Of a stretch of DNA of 64,000 nt, positions 10,668 to 24,100 are shown in pieces; the stretch's first letter is position 1, and each line of letters opens with the position of its first letter. The stretch is taken from contig QKWP01000849.1 of assembly GCA_003550325.1 (NCBI GenBank), positions 82,431 through 146,430 on the forward strand, written 5' to 3'. Both the position numbers and the translations under genes were made by a program. The stretch comes from Gigaspora rosea. Lineage: Eukaryota > Glomeromycota > Glomeromycetes > Diversisporales > Gigasporaceae. The notes under the pieces were generated by a model, which worked only from the letters and a program-made list of their open reading frames with translations, was not told the DNA's origin and made no database searches.

Positions 10668-11170
10668 TAAGGTTATGCCTTTGGTCTTTTATTAGATATA
10701 ATGATTATTATAGTGTTACAACTTTTGTTGTATCCAATCTATATATTTGAACAATTTATCTATAATCTAAACCTACTAGAATCTGCTAAATTTCTACTAT
10801 ATAGCTGACCTGAATTCACTAAATATCTAGTTCTAACTGCTACTTGGTGTTCTATATCTACTGCTTTATCCATCCTACCTTTTTTAGAACTCCAAAATTG
10901 GTATGTATTTTGTTTTAGATAGGTGCTTTTTGTTTCCAGTTTATGTGACTTTTATACCTACTAGTGTACTTTGCAGAGAATCTGTATCTTAAGCTATCAG
11001 CTGCTACTACCATATTGGATAAGTATTTTAAGCCTAAATGCTACTACTATCTGCTGATTTTCTGTAATTTTGGTACCTAGGTCCTAAAGGTCCTACTTGT
11101 TCTAAGTGTGAATGACTGTATATATAATGAAGTATCTAGATTTATTTTTATTACTACTTTTAGCCAAGTA
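10668..11170 (-). repeat. SINE family B copy, 3' part, degraded
   Basis: In minus orientation the sequence ends in a tail (AATAAAAGACC... then a GCATAACCTTACCTT-like end and poly-A, seen as poly-T on the plus strand before 10668). The same tail and the block TTTATCTNNANNCTAAACCTACTAG occur in the full copy at 31580-32555 and in fragments at 33.06 and 60.6 kb. The tRNA-like head is not recognisable here. Confidence 0.6.
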
Positions 11171-11284
11171 TGGCTAGATTATAGATGGTAGTGAAATTAT
11201 AGTGGTAATTTCTATATCCAGCAGTAGAAATTGTTGAAATAATTTTACCGAAACTTTTTTAAGATAGAGATGCTAAATTAAATT

Positions 11285-11460
11285 TCAATTGTTGAAATTA
11301 ATTTGCATACATAAATTAAATCAACAGTTGAAATTAAATTAACCATTGAAATTAAATCAATAGTTGAAATTAATCAATAGTTGAAATTAAATCAATAGTT
11401 GAAATTAAATTACCTGTTGAAATTAAATCAATAGTTGAAATTTAAATTAACAGTTTAAGG
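11285..11460. repeat. Minisatellite, about 19 bp, AAATCAATAGTTGAAATTA
   Basis: Roughly nine imperfect copies of ATTAAATCAATAGTTGAAA. A related set of AATTAATTTCAACNGTTGAA motifs occurs at 17660-17800. No ORF. Confidence 0.8.
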
Positions 11461-12217
11461 GTTTTAAGCATTTCTCTCTATGTGATTAGTTTATTATAGA
11501 GATCATGCACAAGTCCTACAATTAATTGAAGTAATACTTATAGTAATTTTGTTAAAAATTTTTGTTGCAAAATGCAATTATAAATTTTAGCACAAGTATT
11601 ATAGTTCCAATTATCTTTTTTAGTTATTGTAATAATAAAATCGATTAACCAAATATTTATTATTCACCAATTAAAAATTTCATATGCCAAGTCTGGCAAG
11701 TTATAATTAAATACTCAAAGTTTTATTTTTTTGTTATAGCTAAAATATCTAGAGTTATGGCCCAAATTTTTTTTTAACCCACAATATTACTACATTGTTT
11801 GTACTTTATTTAGAACCAAAACCCAAACTCCCAAATCTTTCATTTAACTTACATACTCATATTAATTGAGTTTTAAAATCAGGCTTTCTACTTTATTTGG
11901 GACCAAAAGTTTAATAAGATAGTTGTACGATACTGTTGACAAGCTTAACAAAATTTCAGTATGATATTTGACTTACTATAACAAATCAACTGTATGTGGT
12001 TAAGGCTGATTTGGTACTATCACGATAAAACAATTGTTAAATTGTGATAACATTTTTGATCATAACTTGCTCATCAATATATTAGTAAATTATATTAAAG
12101 ATTTAAAAAATGAAATGTTTTAACAATTTATTAATACTAACTAATAAATTATTTATATCTTGGCCTATATATATACAGCATTATATAATATAAGAACGTT
12201 GATAAAGTACACTACTA

Positions 12218-12504
12218 GTGTTCAACACCATATGTGTTTTGGTCAATCAAAATTCATGAAATTTGTGTAATATGAAAATCAGATGTAACCCAAATTTTAC
12301 AAAAAAATGTGGTTTTTTTTAAAAATTGTCTATATTGAAAAATTCCGTCTAAGAAAACTATCTTCATGTTTAAACAAAAAAAATTTCTTGCAAAATTTTG
12401 GAATATACTAACTTAACCCAAATCTTAACATGAACTCTAACCCTAACCCTAATGGCAAAAAATTTTTTTGTATATAATAATTTGTATTTACTGGTGTTGA
12501 ACAC
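12218..12504. mobile_element. MITE with GTGTTCAACACCA ends and internal CCCTAA motif
   Basis: A perfect 13-bp inverted repeat, GTGTTCAACACCA, bounds 287 bp. The interior has TTTCTTGCAAAATTTTGG and, nearer the right end, CTCTAACCCTAACCCTAA (about 12432-12451). The same pairing of a CCCTAA run with a TTGCAAAATTTT block occurs at several other places in the window. Confidence 0.75.
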
Positions 12505-13304
12505 CATTAGTATGATATATATATATATTGTAATATAATTAATCAAGTATAAAATTTTAATAATATATTGTGTTTATTCAATATTTTATAATTAGAAGTT
12601 ATATTTGTATAGAATTTTTTTAATGCTTAATTGTTTAATTGCATCTAAAAGCTCAACTTATTCAGGTATTATGATGAAACACAGTATAAGAAGTATTTTG
12701 AATGAGAACAAAGTCATAAATAGTGTTGGTAAATATTATAAAAATATATATATATTTTTTTGAATACTTTGATCAGATCAACTGACAAATGACCTATGTG
12801 ATGTTGGGATTATGAAGGTAATAATTAATTAGTAATTATGAATCAATGAAACATCAATGTGACTATTAATAATTATTATTATCGCCATTGATAAATCACG
12901 CAATTTTTATTGTACATTTTAATTGATTTTAAGCCATTTTCAATTTTTTTTTTTTTTTAAAAATCAAGCGATATATCAATAGACAAAGCTGATAATATCA
13001 AAAATAAATCAAACAAAAAATGAGGCATAACTTAAACTTGAAATACTTAAAACAATCCTTTAGAAGGGATAATCATGTACAAATAGCACTACAAAAGCCA
13101 TATCAAACTGGTTTAATATACTAGGTTAATGCATAGCATTGTGTGTCCGGAGCTTATAATTATCATCATATAAAAACGAGGTCAAATATTGAACATGAGC
13201 AAAAAAGGTTATGTTTTCGATACGATAATCAAATCAAAATAATTGATGCATCAAAAATGTAATTATTGCACACATGGTGACAGACACCAAATACAATTTT
13301 GATA

Positions 13305-14657
13305 CAGTGATCGGAAGTAAATCACCGGAAATTTCCAGATCTAACGGGAATTTCATATACGTATGATAATCTTTTTTTTAACGTACATACGTCTTTTTTC
13401 ACTTGTGTTTTTTTTTTAACACACAATTTTAATTGTTTTTGATGATAAAAAAACCCTCCCGCCAAGAATTAAGCCTAGAACAACGAAGCCGTATTGCCGG
13501 CGCTTACCTGTGTGGTGTTAAACCACTTGACATTGCAAAAGTTTTTGATCTCCCGAAATCAACGGTGTATGACACTGTTAAGCGATATGAAGAGACAGGC
13601 TCAGAGCATCCGAACAAACGCCCTGGTCGCCCCGAAGCTCTCTCTGCGCGTGACAAACGCTCTTTAGTTCGTATTACAAAAAAAAATCGGAAGGAACCCT
13701 TGGCTGTCATCACTAACGAATTCAACGTCCAACATGATACGACGCTTACCACCAAAACTATTCGAAAGTACCTCCACAATTTAGGTTGGAGAAACTGTGT
13801 CGCCTGTCGAAAACCTCTTTTAGACAAAAGAAAAGCACTGGAGCGAAAAAAATGGTGCCGTGAACATTTAAAATGGGTAAATGAATGGCAAATGGTTGTT
13901 TTTACGGACGAGTCAAGGTTTTGTCTTCACAAAGCAGATGGTCGTGAAAGAACTTGGCGTCGAGTTAATGAAAAATATCATAAAGATTGTATAAATACGA
14001 CTATGAAGTTTGGTGGTGGTTCTGTAATGTTTTGGGGCTGTTTTTGTTGGTGGGGCGTTGGACCGTTAGTAAGAATTAAGGGTAATATGAATTCGGATAG
14101 TTATGTTGATATTCTTGCAAAATATTTTATTCCTTGGGCAAATTCTTTAATGGAAAAACATCATGGTGAAATAAATTTAATTTTTCAACAAGATTTGGCT
14201 TCTATTCATACATCTACATATTCAGAATGGTGGATGAATTCGCATAATTTTAATATATTAAATTGGGCACCGTATAGCCCTGATCTTAACCCGATTGAAA
14301 ATCTTTGGGAACGTCTTGATTCTGCAGTTCGTAACAGAAAACCCATGCCTACAAAGTTAGAAGAATTAGTTAAAATTATTGAAGAGGAATGGTATAACTT
14401 ATCAATTGAATATATTCGTTCACTTATCTGTAGTATGCCAAATCGAGTAAAGACAATATATAAAGCCCGAGGATGGTACTGTAAATATTAAATAACCCAG
14501 GGTTTTTTTTTTTTAGGAATGTAAATATAAATATTTTATTTTATTTTATATAATTATTTTGTAATTATATAAAATATAATAAAATAAAAATCGTACGTAA
14601 AATTTGGCCTCTTATGTGTTACCTATAAAATTTCCGGTGATTTACTTCCGATCACTG
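13305..14657 (+). mobile_element. Complete Tc1/mariner element
   Basis: 1353 bp between TA target bases (13303-13304 and 14658-14659). The terminal inverted repeats begin CAGTGATCGGAAGTAAATC and match for 30 bp without a mismatch. One full-length transposase ORF lies between them. Intact ends, an intact frame and an exact TA target point to a recent insertion. Confidence 0.95.
13442..14491 (+). CDS. Tc1-family DD34E transposase
   Basis: 349 codons from the first ATG, a normal length for Tc1 transposases. Residues 10-55 form a paired helix-turn-helix DNA-binding region (LSLEQRSRIAGAYLCGVKPL, then KSTVYDTVKRYEE), followed by a GRP hook (RPGRP, 60-64). The catalytic residues are D156 in VVFTDESRF, D251 in IFQQDLASIH and E286 in PDLNPIENLW. 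There are 34 residues between D251 and E286, the Tc1 spacing. The usual QDNAPxH block reads QDLASIH, so the Asn after the second Asp is Leu. The GGGSVMFWG block is present. The protein would excise and insert the element at TA sites. The first third of the gene is visibly richer in G/C than the rest and than its neighbours, which may reflect transfer from another genome. The frame is unbroken; activity is unproven. Confidence 0.93.
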   Translation: MIKKPSRQELSLEQRSRIAGAYLCGVKPLDIAKVFDLPKSTVYDTVKRYEETGSEHPNKRPGRPEALSARDKRSLVRITKKNRKEPLAVITNEFNVQHDTTLTTKTIRKYLHNLGWRNCVACRKPLLDKRKALERKKWCREHLKWVNEWQMVVFTDESRFCLHKADGRERTWRRVNEKYHKDCINTTMKFGGGSVMFWGCFCWWGVGPLVRIKGNMNSDSYVDILAKYFIPWANSLMEKHHGEINLIFQQDLASIHTSTYSEWWMNSHNFNILNWAPYSPDLNPIENLWERLDSAVRNRKPMPTKLEELVKIIEEEWYNLSIEYIRSLICSMPNRVKTIYKARGWYCKY

Positions 14658-14894
14658 TATTACAATACCGATGTATCAAAAATGTAATTTTTGTATCACC
14701 TTACACAAACATATAAAGTCCACCAGACACTCATGAACCAAGCATCACCCAAAAATCAGTTACGGTTTAAACTCAATTAAGCACAATTAATTTTATAGTT
14801 CCGATAATTTAATATGTATGATTGATTTGTTAATAATCAATAACGATAATAATTTGCTTAAGTGAAAAAGCGTACATTTTTTCTTTTACTTACA

Positions 14895-17274
14895 ATGGAT
14901 TTATTATACTTCAAAACATGCAGAACATACAAAGCACCGGAAACTTTTTATGAAACAAAAACTTGTTCTGAATGTTTAACCCGTATTAAAGAAAGTAAAA
15001 AGCGAAAATATGAAGAAAATTTTACTTCTTTACCTGATTCTAAAGAAAACATTATTGATGTCAATAACATTACTGATGTAATTTATAAGGCTCTTGCAAA
15101 TGTAAAAGATATCGATGAAAACTTAGAAAGTAGTTGTGAATTCTATTTTGAGCAAGCGATCAATCTGGATATGTTAATTAATGAGATTCCAGCAGATATT
15201 GAAGAAAATAAATATGAACATTATCTTGCAAGTAAGATTGTTAATTATATTGAGAAAGAAGACGGTTATGATTATATATATCATACCAAGACTACTTCGA
15301 AAAAAAACAAATATAAAAACATTTTATTACTGGTGCAATTGTCGTGAGGAGCTTGTCTCAAAACGTCAAAAGCATAGTGATATTTCTAAACAACAAAATA
15401 CAGGGTCATATATAATTAGATACGCATGTGAAGGTCTTCTTTCAATTGCAATTAATTTAACAAGCAATTGTGCAAATATTAAACTTAGCCACAAACAGCT
15501 TCATCAACGTCCAAAGTACACTATGGTTTCAGAACAGGTTAAACAATATGTACGTAAGAATTTAGTGCTTAGAGCATCAGAATTACACCATGAAATTATA
15601 TCAAAAAAACTTGATGGATTTGAAACTTTAACAATTGATCAAGTTTATTTCTGGTGGGCACGTGAAGCATCGAAATATTATCGACGACACGAAAATCAAT
15701 ACCAATCAGCAAAATTACTCTTGCATGAAAAAGGATTTAAAGTCATACTTGACTTAAATCAACCAACACATGTATTTGGTTTCTTAACAAGTTTTTTTAA
15801 TAAACTACCACATATAGCATTTGAAACAATTATGGTGGATGCTACTTACAACACTAATCAGTTAAAATATGAGCTTTATGCGGTAATGGCAATAATAGAT
15901 GGAACTGGATTCCCGATTTTATATTGTTTTATTGAATCTGGTAAAGGACGTGATATTCGTGCAGCTATAATAACATCATGGTTTAAATTTTTATATGAAA
16001 ACGGACTTAAAGAAGTGAAAACAATTCTTTCTGACAAAGATTTTGCTCAGATCAGTAGCGGAATGACTATTTGGAAAAATGTAGAAATTCAACTCTGCAA
16101 GTGGCACTTAAGGCGTGCGATTGAGCAAAAACTATCTTCAAAGTTTAGTAATATTTCATCTAACTATAATGCCATCACCGCACATCAACAATGCTCTAAA
16201 ATTAATCCAACCTGGCAACCAACCCAAAGTACCAATTTAGGCTCTAAAAAGGTTTTTTTAGAAGCGTCTTTACGAAAAGAAATATTAGAGTACATTGATA
16301 CACATTTTCATCGTCATATGCTCATTCCCACTGCAGATAAAGTGTTTGTATCAACCTCGAATGAAATCTGGTATCAAGCAGTCAATGAAATTTTTCAATA
16401 TTGTTATCACCGTAACTTGTTTCACGTATGGTGTTACTTATGGCAAGAATGGTACAGGTGGGATCGTTGGTGCCTTTGGGCACTATCAGCTCACAAAAAT
16501 GGTTCAATTGTCTGCACTATGATGATCATTGGAGAATCCTGAAACGTGATTTTTTATACAAGTTTAACCGTCCTCGGCTCGATGTTCTCTGTTATGTTAT
16601 TACTAATCGAATGCTACCAAAACTAATGCACCATTATAACCTTCTTGTTACTGAAAGAATTCAACCATCTTGGCGAAAAGATTTCGCAAATGAGTGGAAA
16701 AAGTTTGCAAACCGAGAAATAAAAAATTCTAACAAATATTTCACTAATCATGCTAATTGGGTTTGCTCATGCCCTATATTTCTTAAACATCGGTTTGCAC
16801 TTTGCAAACATTTAGTTTCGCCACTAGGAAATATGGATAACACTTTTTTTAAAAAGGTTCAATGCAATAATAAATATCCATTTCTCTATGAAGCCCAACA
16901 AACAATTTGGCAAACTATCAAGAATGATTTACCCAACGCATTGGCTAATCCTGAAATAGAACATTGTGATTATGAGAAAGCCGAGATGAATTTAAAAGAA
17001 ATATTAGCAAAGGTGCTATTTATTTATTTTGTTATTTTATAAGTTATTTAAATTATTATTTTTTTTACATATTCTTAATAATATTAATTCATAGGCGATA
17101 AAATACATTGAAAAATCGGAAACTCTTCCTCAACAGAGAAAATGGTTAAATGCGATTGAAAAAAACTTGGGTCCCGTTAAAAAAATGGTAAATGACTTAG
17201 AAGGATTTGAAGCTGCAAAAACTTCGAGAAAAACATGGAATGGACATAATTCGAATACTTTTTATTGGCAATAG
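14895..17274 (+). pseudogene. Mutator-like (MULE) transposase with SWIM zinc finger, frameshifted, one intron
   Basis: Three overlapping frames together give a MULE transposase. The N-terminal part (from ATG 14895) has a CSECLTRIKESKKRK basic segment. A frameshift at an A-run near 15300 leads to the main frame. This carries the DDE domain: VDATYNTNQ (Asp codon 15838-15840), LSDKDFA near 16030, and the CKWHLRR C-x2-H block. A second shift near 16530 leads to HWRILKRDF and then the SWIM finger (CSCPIFLKHRFALCKH, about 16750-16810). A GT-AG intron (17013-17094, phase 0) joins the last exon, which ends NSNTFYWQ and stops at 17272-17274. MULEs move DNA by cut and paste with 9-11 bp duplications. 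The shifts make it a pseudogene unless they are assembly errors at homopolymers. I did not find its terminal repeats. Confidence 0.88.
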
Positions 17275-17381
17275 TTTTATTTTCATTATAAAATTTAATT
17301 GATGTAACGTTAGTAAAAAAAGATATACATATGTATATAGCGAGAATTAAATAACAATTCAATTTACATGTTGCTTTTTTT

Positions 17382-17382
<1 letters not shown>

Positions 17383-17421
<39 letters not shown>

Positions 17422-17486
17422 NNNNNNNNNNNNNNNNNNNNNNNNNNNNNNNNNNNNNNNNNNNNNNNNNNNNNNNNNNNNNNNNN
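17383..17486. other. A-run and assembly gap (65 Ns)
   Basis: A run of A (17383-17421) leads directly into Ns at 17422-17486. The true length of the homopolymer and the gap is unknown, and any apparent ORF across it is meaningless. Confidence 0.99.
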
Positions 17487-17639
17487 GTATATATTTTAAA
17501 TTCCGGTACGTAACTGATCTTTGGGCGACGCTAGGGAGGTTAGACAAAAATACAAATCGGACCACAATGTCATGTGAAAATATAACCAATCAAAGAACAG
17601 TATTTGTTCACATTATTTCACTCCTCAGACATATACTAC

Positions 17640-17800
17640 GTTGCACTCCGTTCCTGGTACAGCCAAATTAATTTTAATGATTAATTAATTTTGATGTTTA
17701 ATTATTCAACAGTTGAATTAATTTTGATGGTTAATTTAATTTCAACCGTTGAATTAATTTTGACTATTAAATTAATTTCAACTGTTTATGAATTTATGTT
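17640..17800. repeat. GTTGAATTAATTTTGA-type repeats
   Basis: Imperfect copies of AATTAATTTCAACNGTTGAA and TTAATTTTGATNGTTAA, related in wording to the minisatellite at 11.3 kb. Non-coding. Confidence 0.6.
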
Positions 17801-17949
17801 ATTCATATTTCTTGATTGGTTCGTCAACGAAGTGATGGAGCCAACATTATTGCGAGATCGGTGAACTGGTTCACGGGAACATGAAGCGTGTGAACACGAT
17901 AGCAAGTTTTTATTAATTTACATATAATATAATAAAAATGTAAAGTGGA

Positions 17950-18062
17950 ACATGGATCAGAGGCAGATATGGCAGCTAGTGTAGAGCCTTCGGGAAGACT
18001 ACTTAAATTAGACATCAAAAGTGCACGTGTGGCTATGTAACAAATATCATAAATTGTTAATA
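17950..18062 (+). repeat. SINE family A, 3' fragment
   Basis: The block from ATATGGCAGCTAGTGTAGAG through CTTCGGGAAGACTACTTAAAT to GTGCACGTGTGGCTA matches the 3' part of the complete SINE at 33260-33975 (33811-33876) with few changes. No head or tail was identified. Confidence 0.8.
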
Positions 18063-19653
18063 AAAACCAGCGCGCCAAAGCAGTACACCGTTAAAATAGG
18101 AAAAAAAAAAATAAAAAATTAAAAAATAAAAATGTAATAAAAAAGTGGTAATAAATAAATGACGCATTTGATTCGAATTAGAGAAATAGTATCTTCTGGT
18201 TTCGCAATTGCTCGCCTTACATTATTAGGCTGGAGAAACCCACCCATCCAAATTGAACAATTGTATTAGGAAACATGATTCCGAAGTCGGGAACAGTTAC
18301 GCGTCAAGGATGAAATGTGATCGTGGCTCCATTTGATCAGTAATACAATTAATGATACGGGCGGCCGGTTGATGGGCAGGTTGACCCTCAGCCTATATCT
18401 TTATGGGCTGGAGCCGGTCGATTTAAGAAGAGTTAGAATCGATTCTCTTATAAAGCATATTTCATGTTAAGAAATTGACTAAAAATAAACTAATAAATTA
18501 CAACAACGTAGATATTCATTAGTTGGCTAATTTGGATGATAAATTGGTAAAAAATGAATATAAGAACGGAAATGTTTTTGGTTGCATTTACAATTAATCG
18601 ACATAAAGTACTAACACGCCATAATTTCAAAGACAAAAATGAATAAAAACTAAATAATTTAGTATCACTAAAATTTTGGCAAGGAATGACCTGATGACTT
18701 TCTATACATTTGATATAGATATGAGACTAATTCTGATCAGAAAACTGTTCTAGCAAAATAAGGTCGACCCGGTCGACCGGCCCGAGTTTCTTTAGGATCC
18801 ATTATTTTTCCATCGGTCCGTATCACTAGAATACAAACGTTTAATAGAATAACATTTATTTGCACTGAGTTGTAAGTAATTGAAGACAACAAAAGCAATG
18901 CATGACAGAATATAGACAGCGTTAGTGATCGTGGCTCAGAGGCTAAAACACCTGATCGATGTTCAGCTGTCTAGCCAAAATTTGAAATTTATTTGAAATA
19001 TCGACGTTCTTCCATCGTTATCAACTTAAGATTAACTATTTCTTTCCGATAGTTATAGCTCGACATGAAAGAAAAATAACAGTAATTTGAATTACGAATA
19101 TGAATATATGTACTAATACAGTATGCAATGTACCAGTGAGTTCCTGTTTCTACGTAAATAAATTTTGATAAAGTTTATTGATCGAATAATAATAATGATT
19201 GTTTAATATAGGTGCATTATGATTTACTTTATTTTAAATTGATTATCAAATACTGTAATGTTATTAAATTAAATAGTTTCTAATTAAGGTTTTAAAATTG
19301 GTAGAATGCGGGTCTTGTATATGATCATTTATGGTAATTCCATTAGCTTCATAACGGTATAATTTAGAGTTATTTGTCGTTATCGCTATACAGTATGATA
19401 TAGTAGACCATTTTAGAACGTAACGAGTATTTTTTAAAAAATTAGCAATGATTACTAATAATTTCCTTTTTTAAATTATGATTTGTCAGCTTTCTGCTTT
19501 GATAATCTCTAATTCTGTAATTGTGGGAACAATTAATTAAGGTTTAGATTTACGACGACGAAAAATGTATATATATACTTAAAAACAAACCGTTTAAACG
19601 CGAAAAGAAAAAAAAATATCGATAATACTTTATAAAAAAAAACCTCAAAAAGA
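18063..19653. other. Intergenic region, no gene recognised
   Basis: No coding signal. Two short G/C-richer patches (18350-18435 and 18760-18800) contain CCGGTCGA and GGTCGACC words on both strands. A tRNA-like D-arm (GTGGCTCAGAGGCTAAAACAC) near 18930 lacks a usable box B. The last 100 bp before the reductase ATG contain TA-rich stretches but no clear promoter. Confidence 0.5.
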
Positions 19654-21134
<1,481 letters not shown>

Positions 21135-24100
21135 ATATAAGATGAACATGAAAAAATTATTTTTATCGTTATTTATTTATTTTTATTAATAAATTCACAA
21201 CTTTCATTCAGCTAAATATTTGAAGCTAAATAGTGTGAATCATTAAGCGATTAATTGTATAGAAAATTATGAGGCTTTTACATAACATTAAGTTCGCGTT
21301 TTTAAATAGATTATAAATTCAAGTTCAATTAAAGATGTACATTTACGCGAAAGATTGCTAGACTTGATAAATTTGATAACCAGTAAAATCACAGTAATCA
21401 GAGTAATCAGTGAACTTTTTATTACAAAATCTGTAATATGATAAAAATACAATTTTTGTTTCATTAGTTCTATATATATGACATACGAAATTTATGAGAG
21501 GATTTGTCTCGCAAATAAGCCAAAGACTGTGGAGAGGCCTAAATATCTATAATATTAAAGTTTATATTAAAATATGTATTAAAGTTTATATTAGGAAACT
21601 TTTTATAATGGTGATTGTTTTGGAAAACTTTGATTTATGTGCAATTTTTTAACTTGAAAAACTTTGGCACCTTGCATTTACCACATGCATCGTCGATGAA
21701 ATGTAAAATAGATTTTTTTTTTTGCATCCATTAGTGCTGATACACACGTATTTAACTCAATGTCATACTAATAATCTTAGGAACGTTGTTAATTTATTTT
21801 TGTAGGACTCTATTGCAGTATTGCACAACATTTGATTCAGGTTAGTGTAAATAAGCCATAGATGCTATGAGGATTACTTTTAAATATTCTAATATTCCAT
21901 GAGATTTTAACCATTACATTATCTGTTATTAGCTTTCACTTATTAATGTTTTACAAACGATGATGGCTTTTAAATAGCATATAGACTCTGAATACTGTAT
22001 ATAAACATTTAAATAAATCACTCTCACATATTGTTCTAAACTATTTCTCATAATGTTTTCATAATGTTAAAGGTAAATGAATTAAAGGGATTAAATTCAA
22101 TTTTTTTTTTACAGCTCCATATTAGCAAATTTTATCCTTTTTACATTAGACGCGTAAAATATCGTGAATAGTTACTGGTTTTGATTTTGTTTTTATAGAA
22201 AAAAAAAAAGTACAGTATTTATCATAAAATTGTTACCTCGATCCACCATGAATTGGGCGAACCACAAAATCTATATTAATCAAATACGGTTTTTTTTTAA
22301 ATAGTTAGAATGCCTATTGTAAATACAAAGTGTGTATGCACTTTAAATTTTTCATTTTACGATATAACCTCACAGCGCGTACTAGACCCGGGGTCTACGT
22401 AAAAGACCCGGATCTTGTATGCGGCACTTTACGGTACTGTTTTAACGCACAACTGTAATAACGATGCGGTATTTGGGAGTTGTTATCCAAGACTTGACAT
22501 TTTTCCTGTTGCTAAACTAATTTATCTATCGCGTTTAGCATTTGCCAGTCATATATAATTTACTAATCTTATCCAAATAGATCTATGTATTATATGTACT
22601 AATCACGACTGTCGTCCTGGCAGGCTATGTCAAAAAACTTCATCTATTTACATCATTCACATATTCAAAAAATTTAATTATACTTTTACTTTTTTTGGAA
22701 ATTTTATTAATAAGCATCGTATGATAATTAATTAATATATCGCGTAATGTGCATAACAAATCTACATTAGTCGCATAATAAATTTAAAAAAATGCACAAA
22801 CTATTATTGCGCATAATTTATTGTAATTGACTCAAGTCAAATACTTTTTGCTTTGTGATAAGTGACTCGTACAGTGTTTACGTGTATCGATCTTAACCAT
22901 CACGTAAATAAACAATTTGGTCGTATAAATATTAGATTTCATGAAAACTTAGCTATATAAATATTAGATTTCATGAAAAATTTAGCCATTTAAATACTAA
23001 CCAATTAAATTGAAAAAGATAACTTTATATAAAAATAATAATGAATGTTAAGTGGTACGTACAATACGTACAGTACGTACAACATTTATAATAAAGTCTT
23101 ACGTGCGATCTAATGTTACACGAATTATATGAATGGCTAACACTAAAAGACTTTGAAACTTACGAAAAAAGGTTACATCATAACTTTGTTCCAAAAATAG
23201 TTATAAAAAAAGGATCAAATTGACATTTATTATGATGCGATCAAGTAATTAACATTTCATATAATTTTTTTTTTTTTACGATTAACATAAGGTTATAAAA
23301 AACAGAAACTGCAGATACGTAGATAAATAACAGATAATGCTGTAATGATATCAATAGAACCGGATTTAAAACTTTTTTACGTCATGTAACCTATGATCTT
23401 TTCTGAAAATCTTGAATATTATTGCCACGTTGCCTTCTCAGTATATAAAAGTAGTACGATAATGATAAAATCAGGATAGACACACAAAATTAAGGTAGTA
23501 CATACATTTACGAAAAAGAAATTTCATTAACAGTAAAAAAAAAAGCCATTTTACCTCTAATAAAACTCTATAATAACTTCTAAAAGTGAATACCTAATGA
23601 AGTTTTATATATATGCTTTGTTAATCGTATGAACATACTATCTGTATCTAATTTGTATTAATGTACTGTACAGTACTACTTTCCAGATTTTTTGTCATGA
23701 CTTTATTTTGTATATATCTGATATATTATATAACTTATATTATATTGAAATTTAATCAACCTGAAACATGTACTGTACATACGTACATGCGCGTAACGTT
23801 AGATTATGTGTGTGATCAACCATCATGGCGCGTCATCGACAACAGAGTTATTTTTTTTTGCGCGCTCATGCTGCATTATATATATATAAAAAGAAATTAA
23901 ATATTTCGTCAGAATTTAAACTGTAACTTTATTATCTATAAGAATATTAAGAATAAATTTCTTATGAATGTTTAATTAAAATCTCTCGTTGAACGATTTT
24001 CGTGATTTTTACCAAATAACTTTAATATGGTTATCATCTTGATTATCTTGACTAAGATTTTTGAAATTTAAACTTATATTCAAAGATAAGAAGGTTCAGG

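Noticed and set aside
17359-17589. ORF across the N run
   Set aside because: It contains the assembly gap and poly-A, so the reading is meaningless.
18925-18985. tRNA-like sequence (GTGGCTCAGAGG...)
   Set aside because: The D-arm looks tRNA-like but box B is absent and no fold closes.
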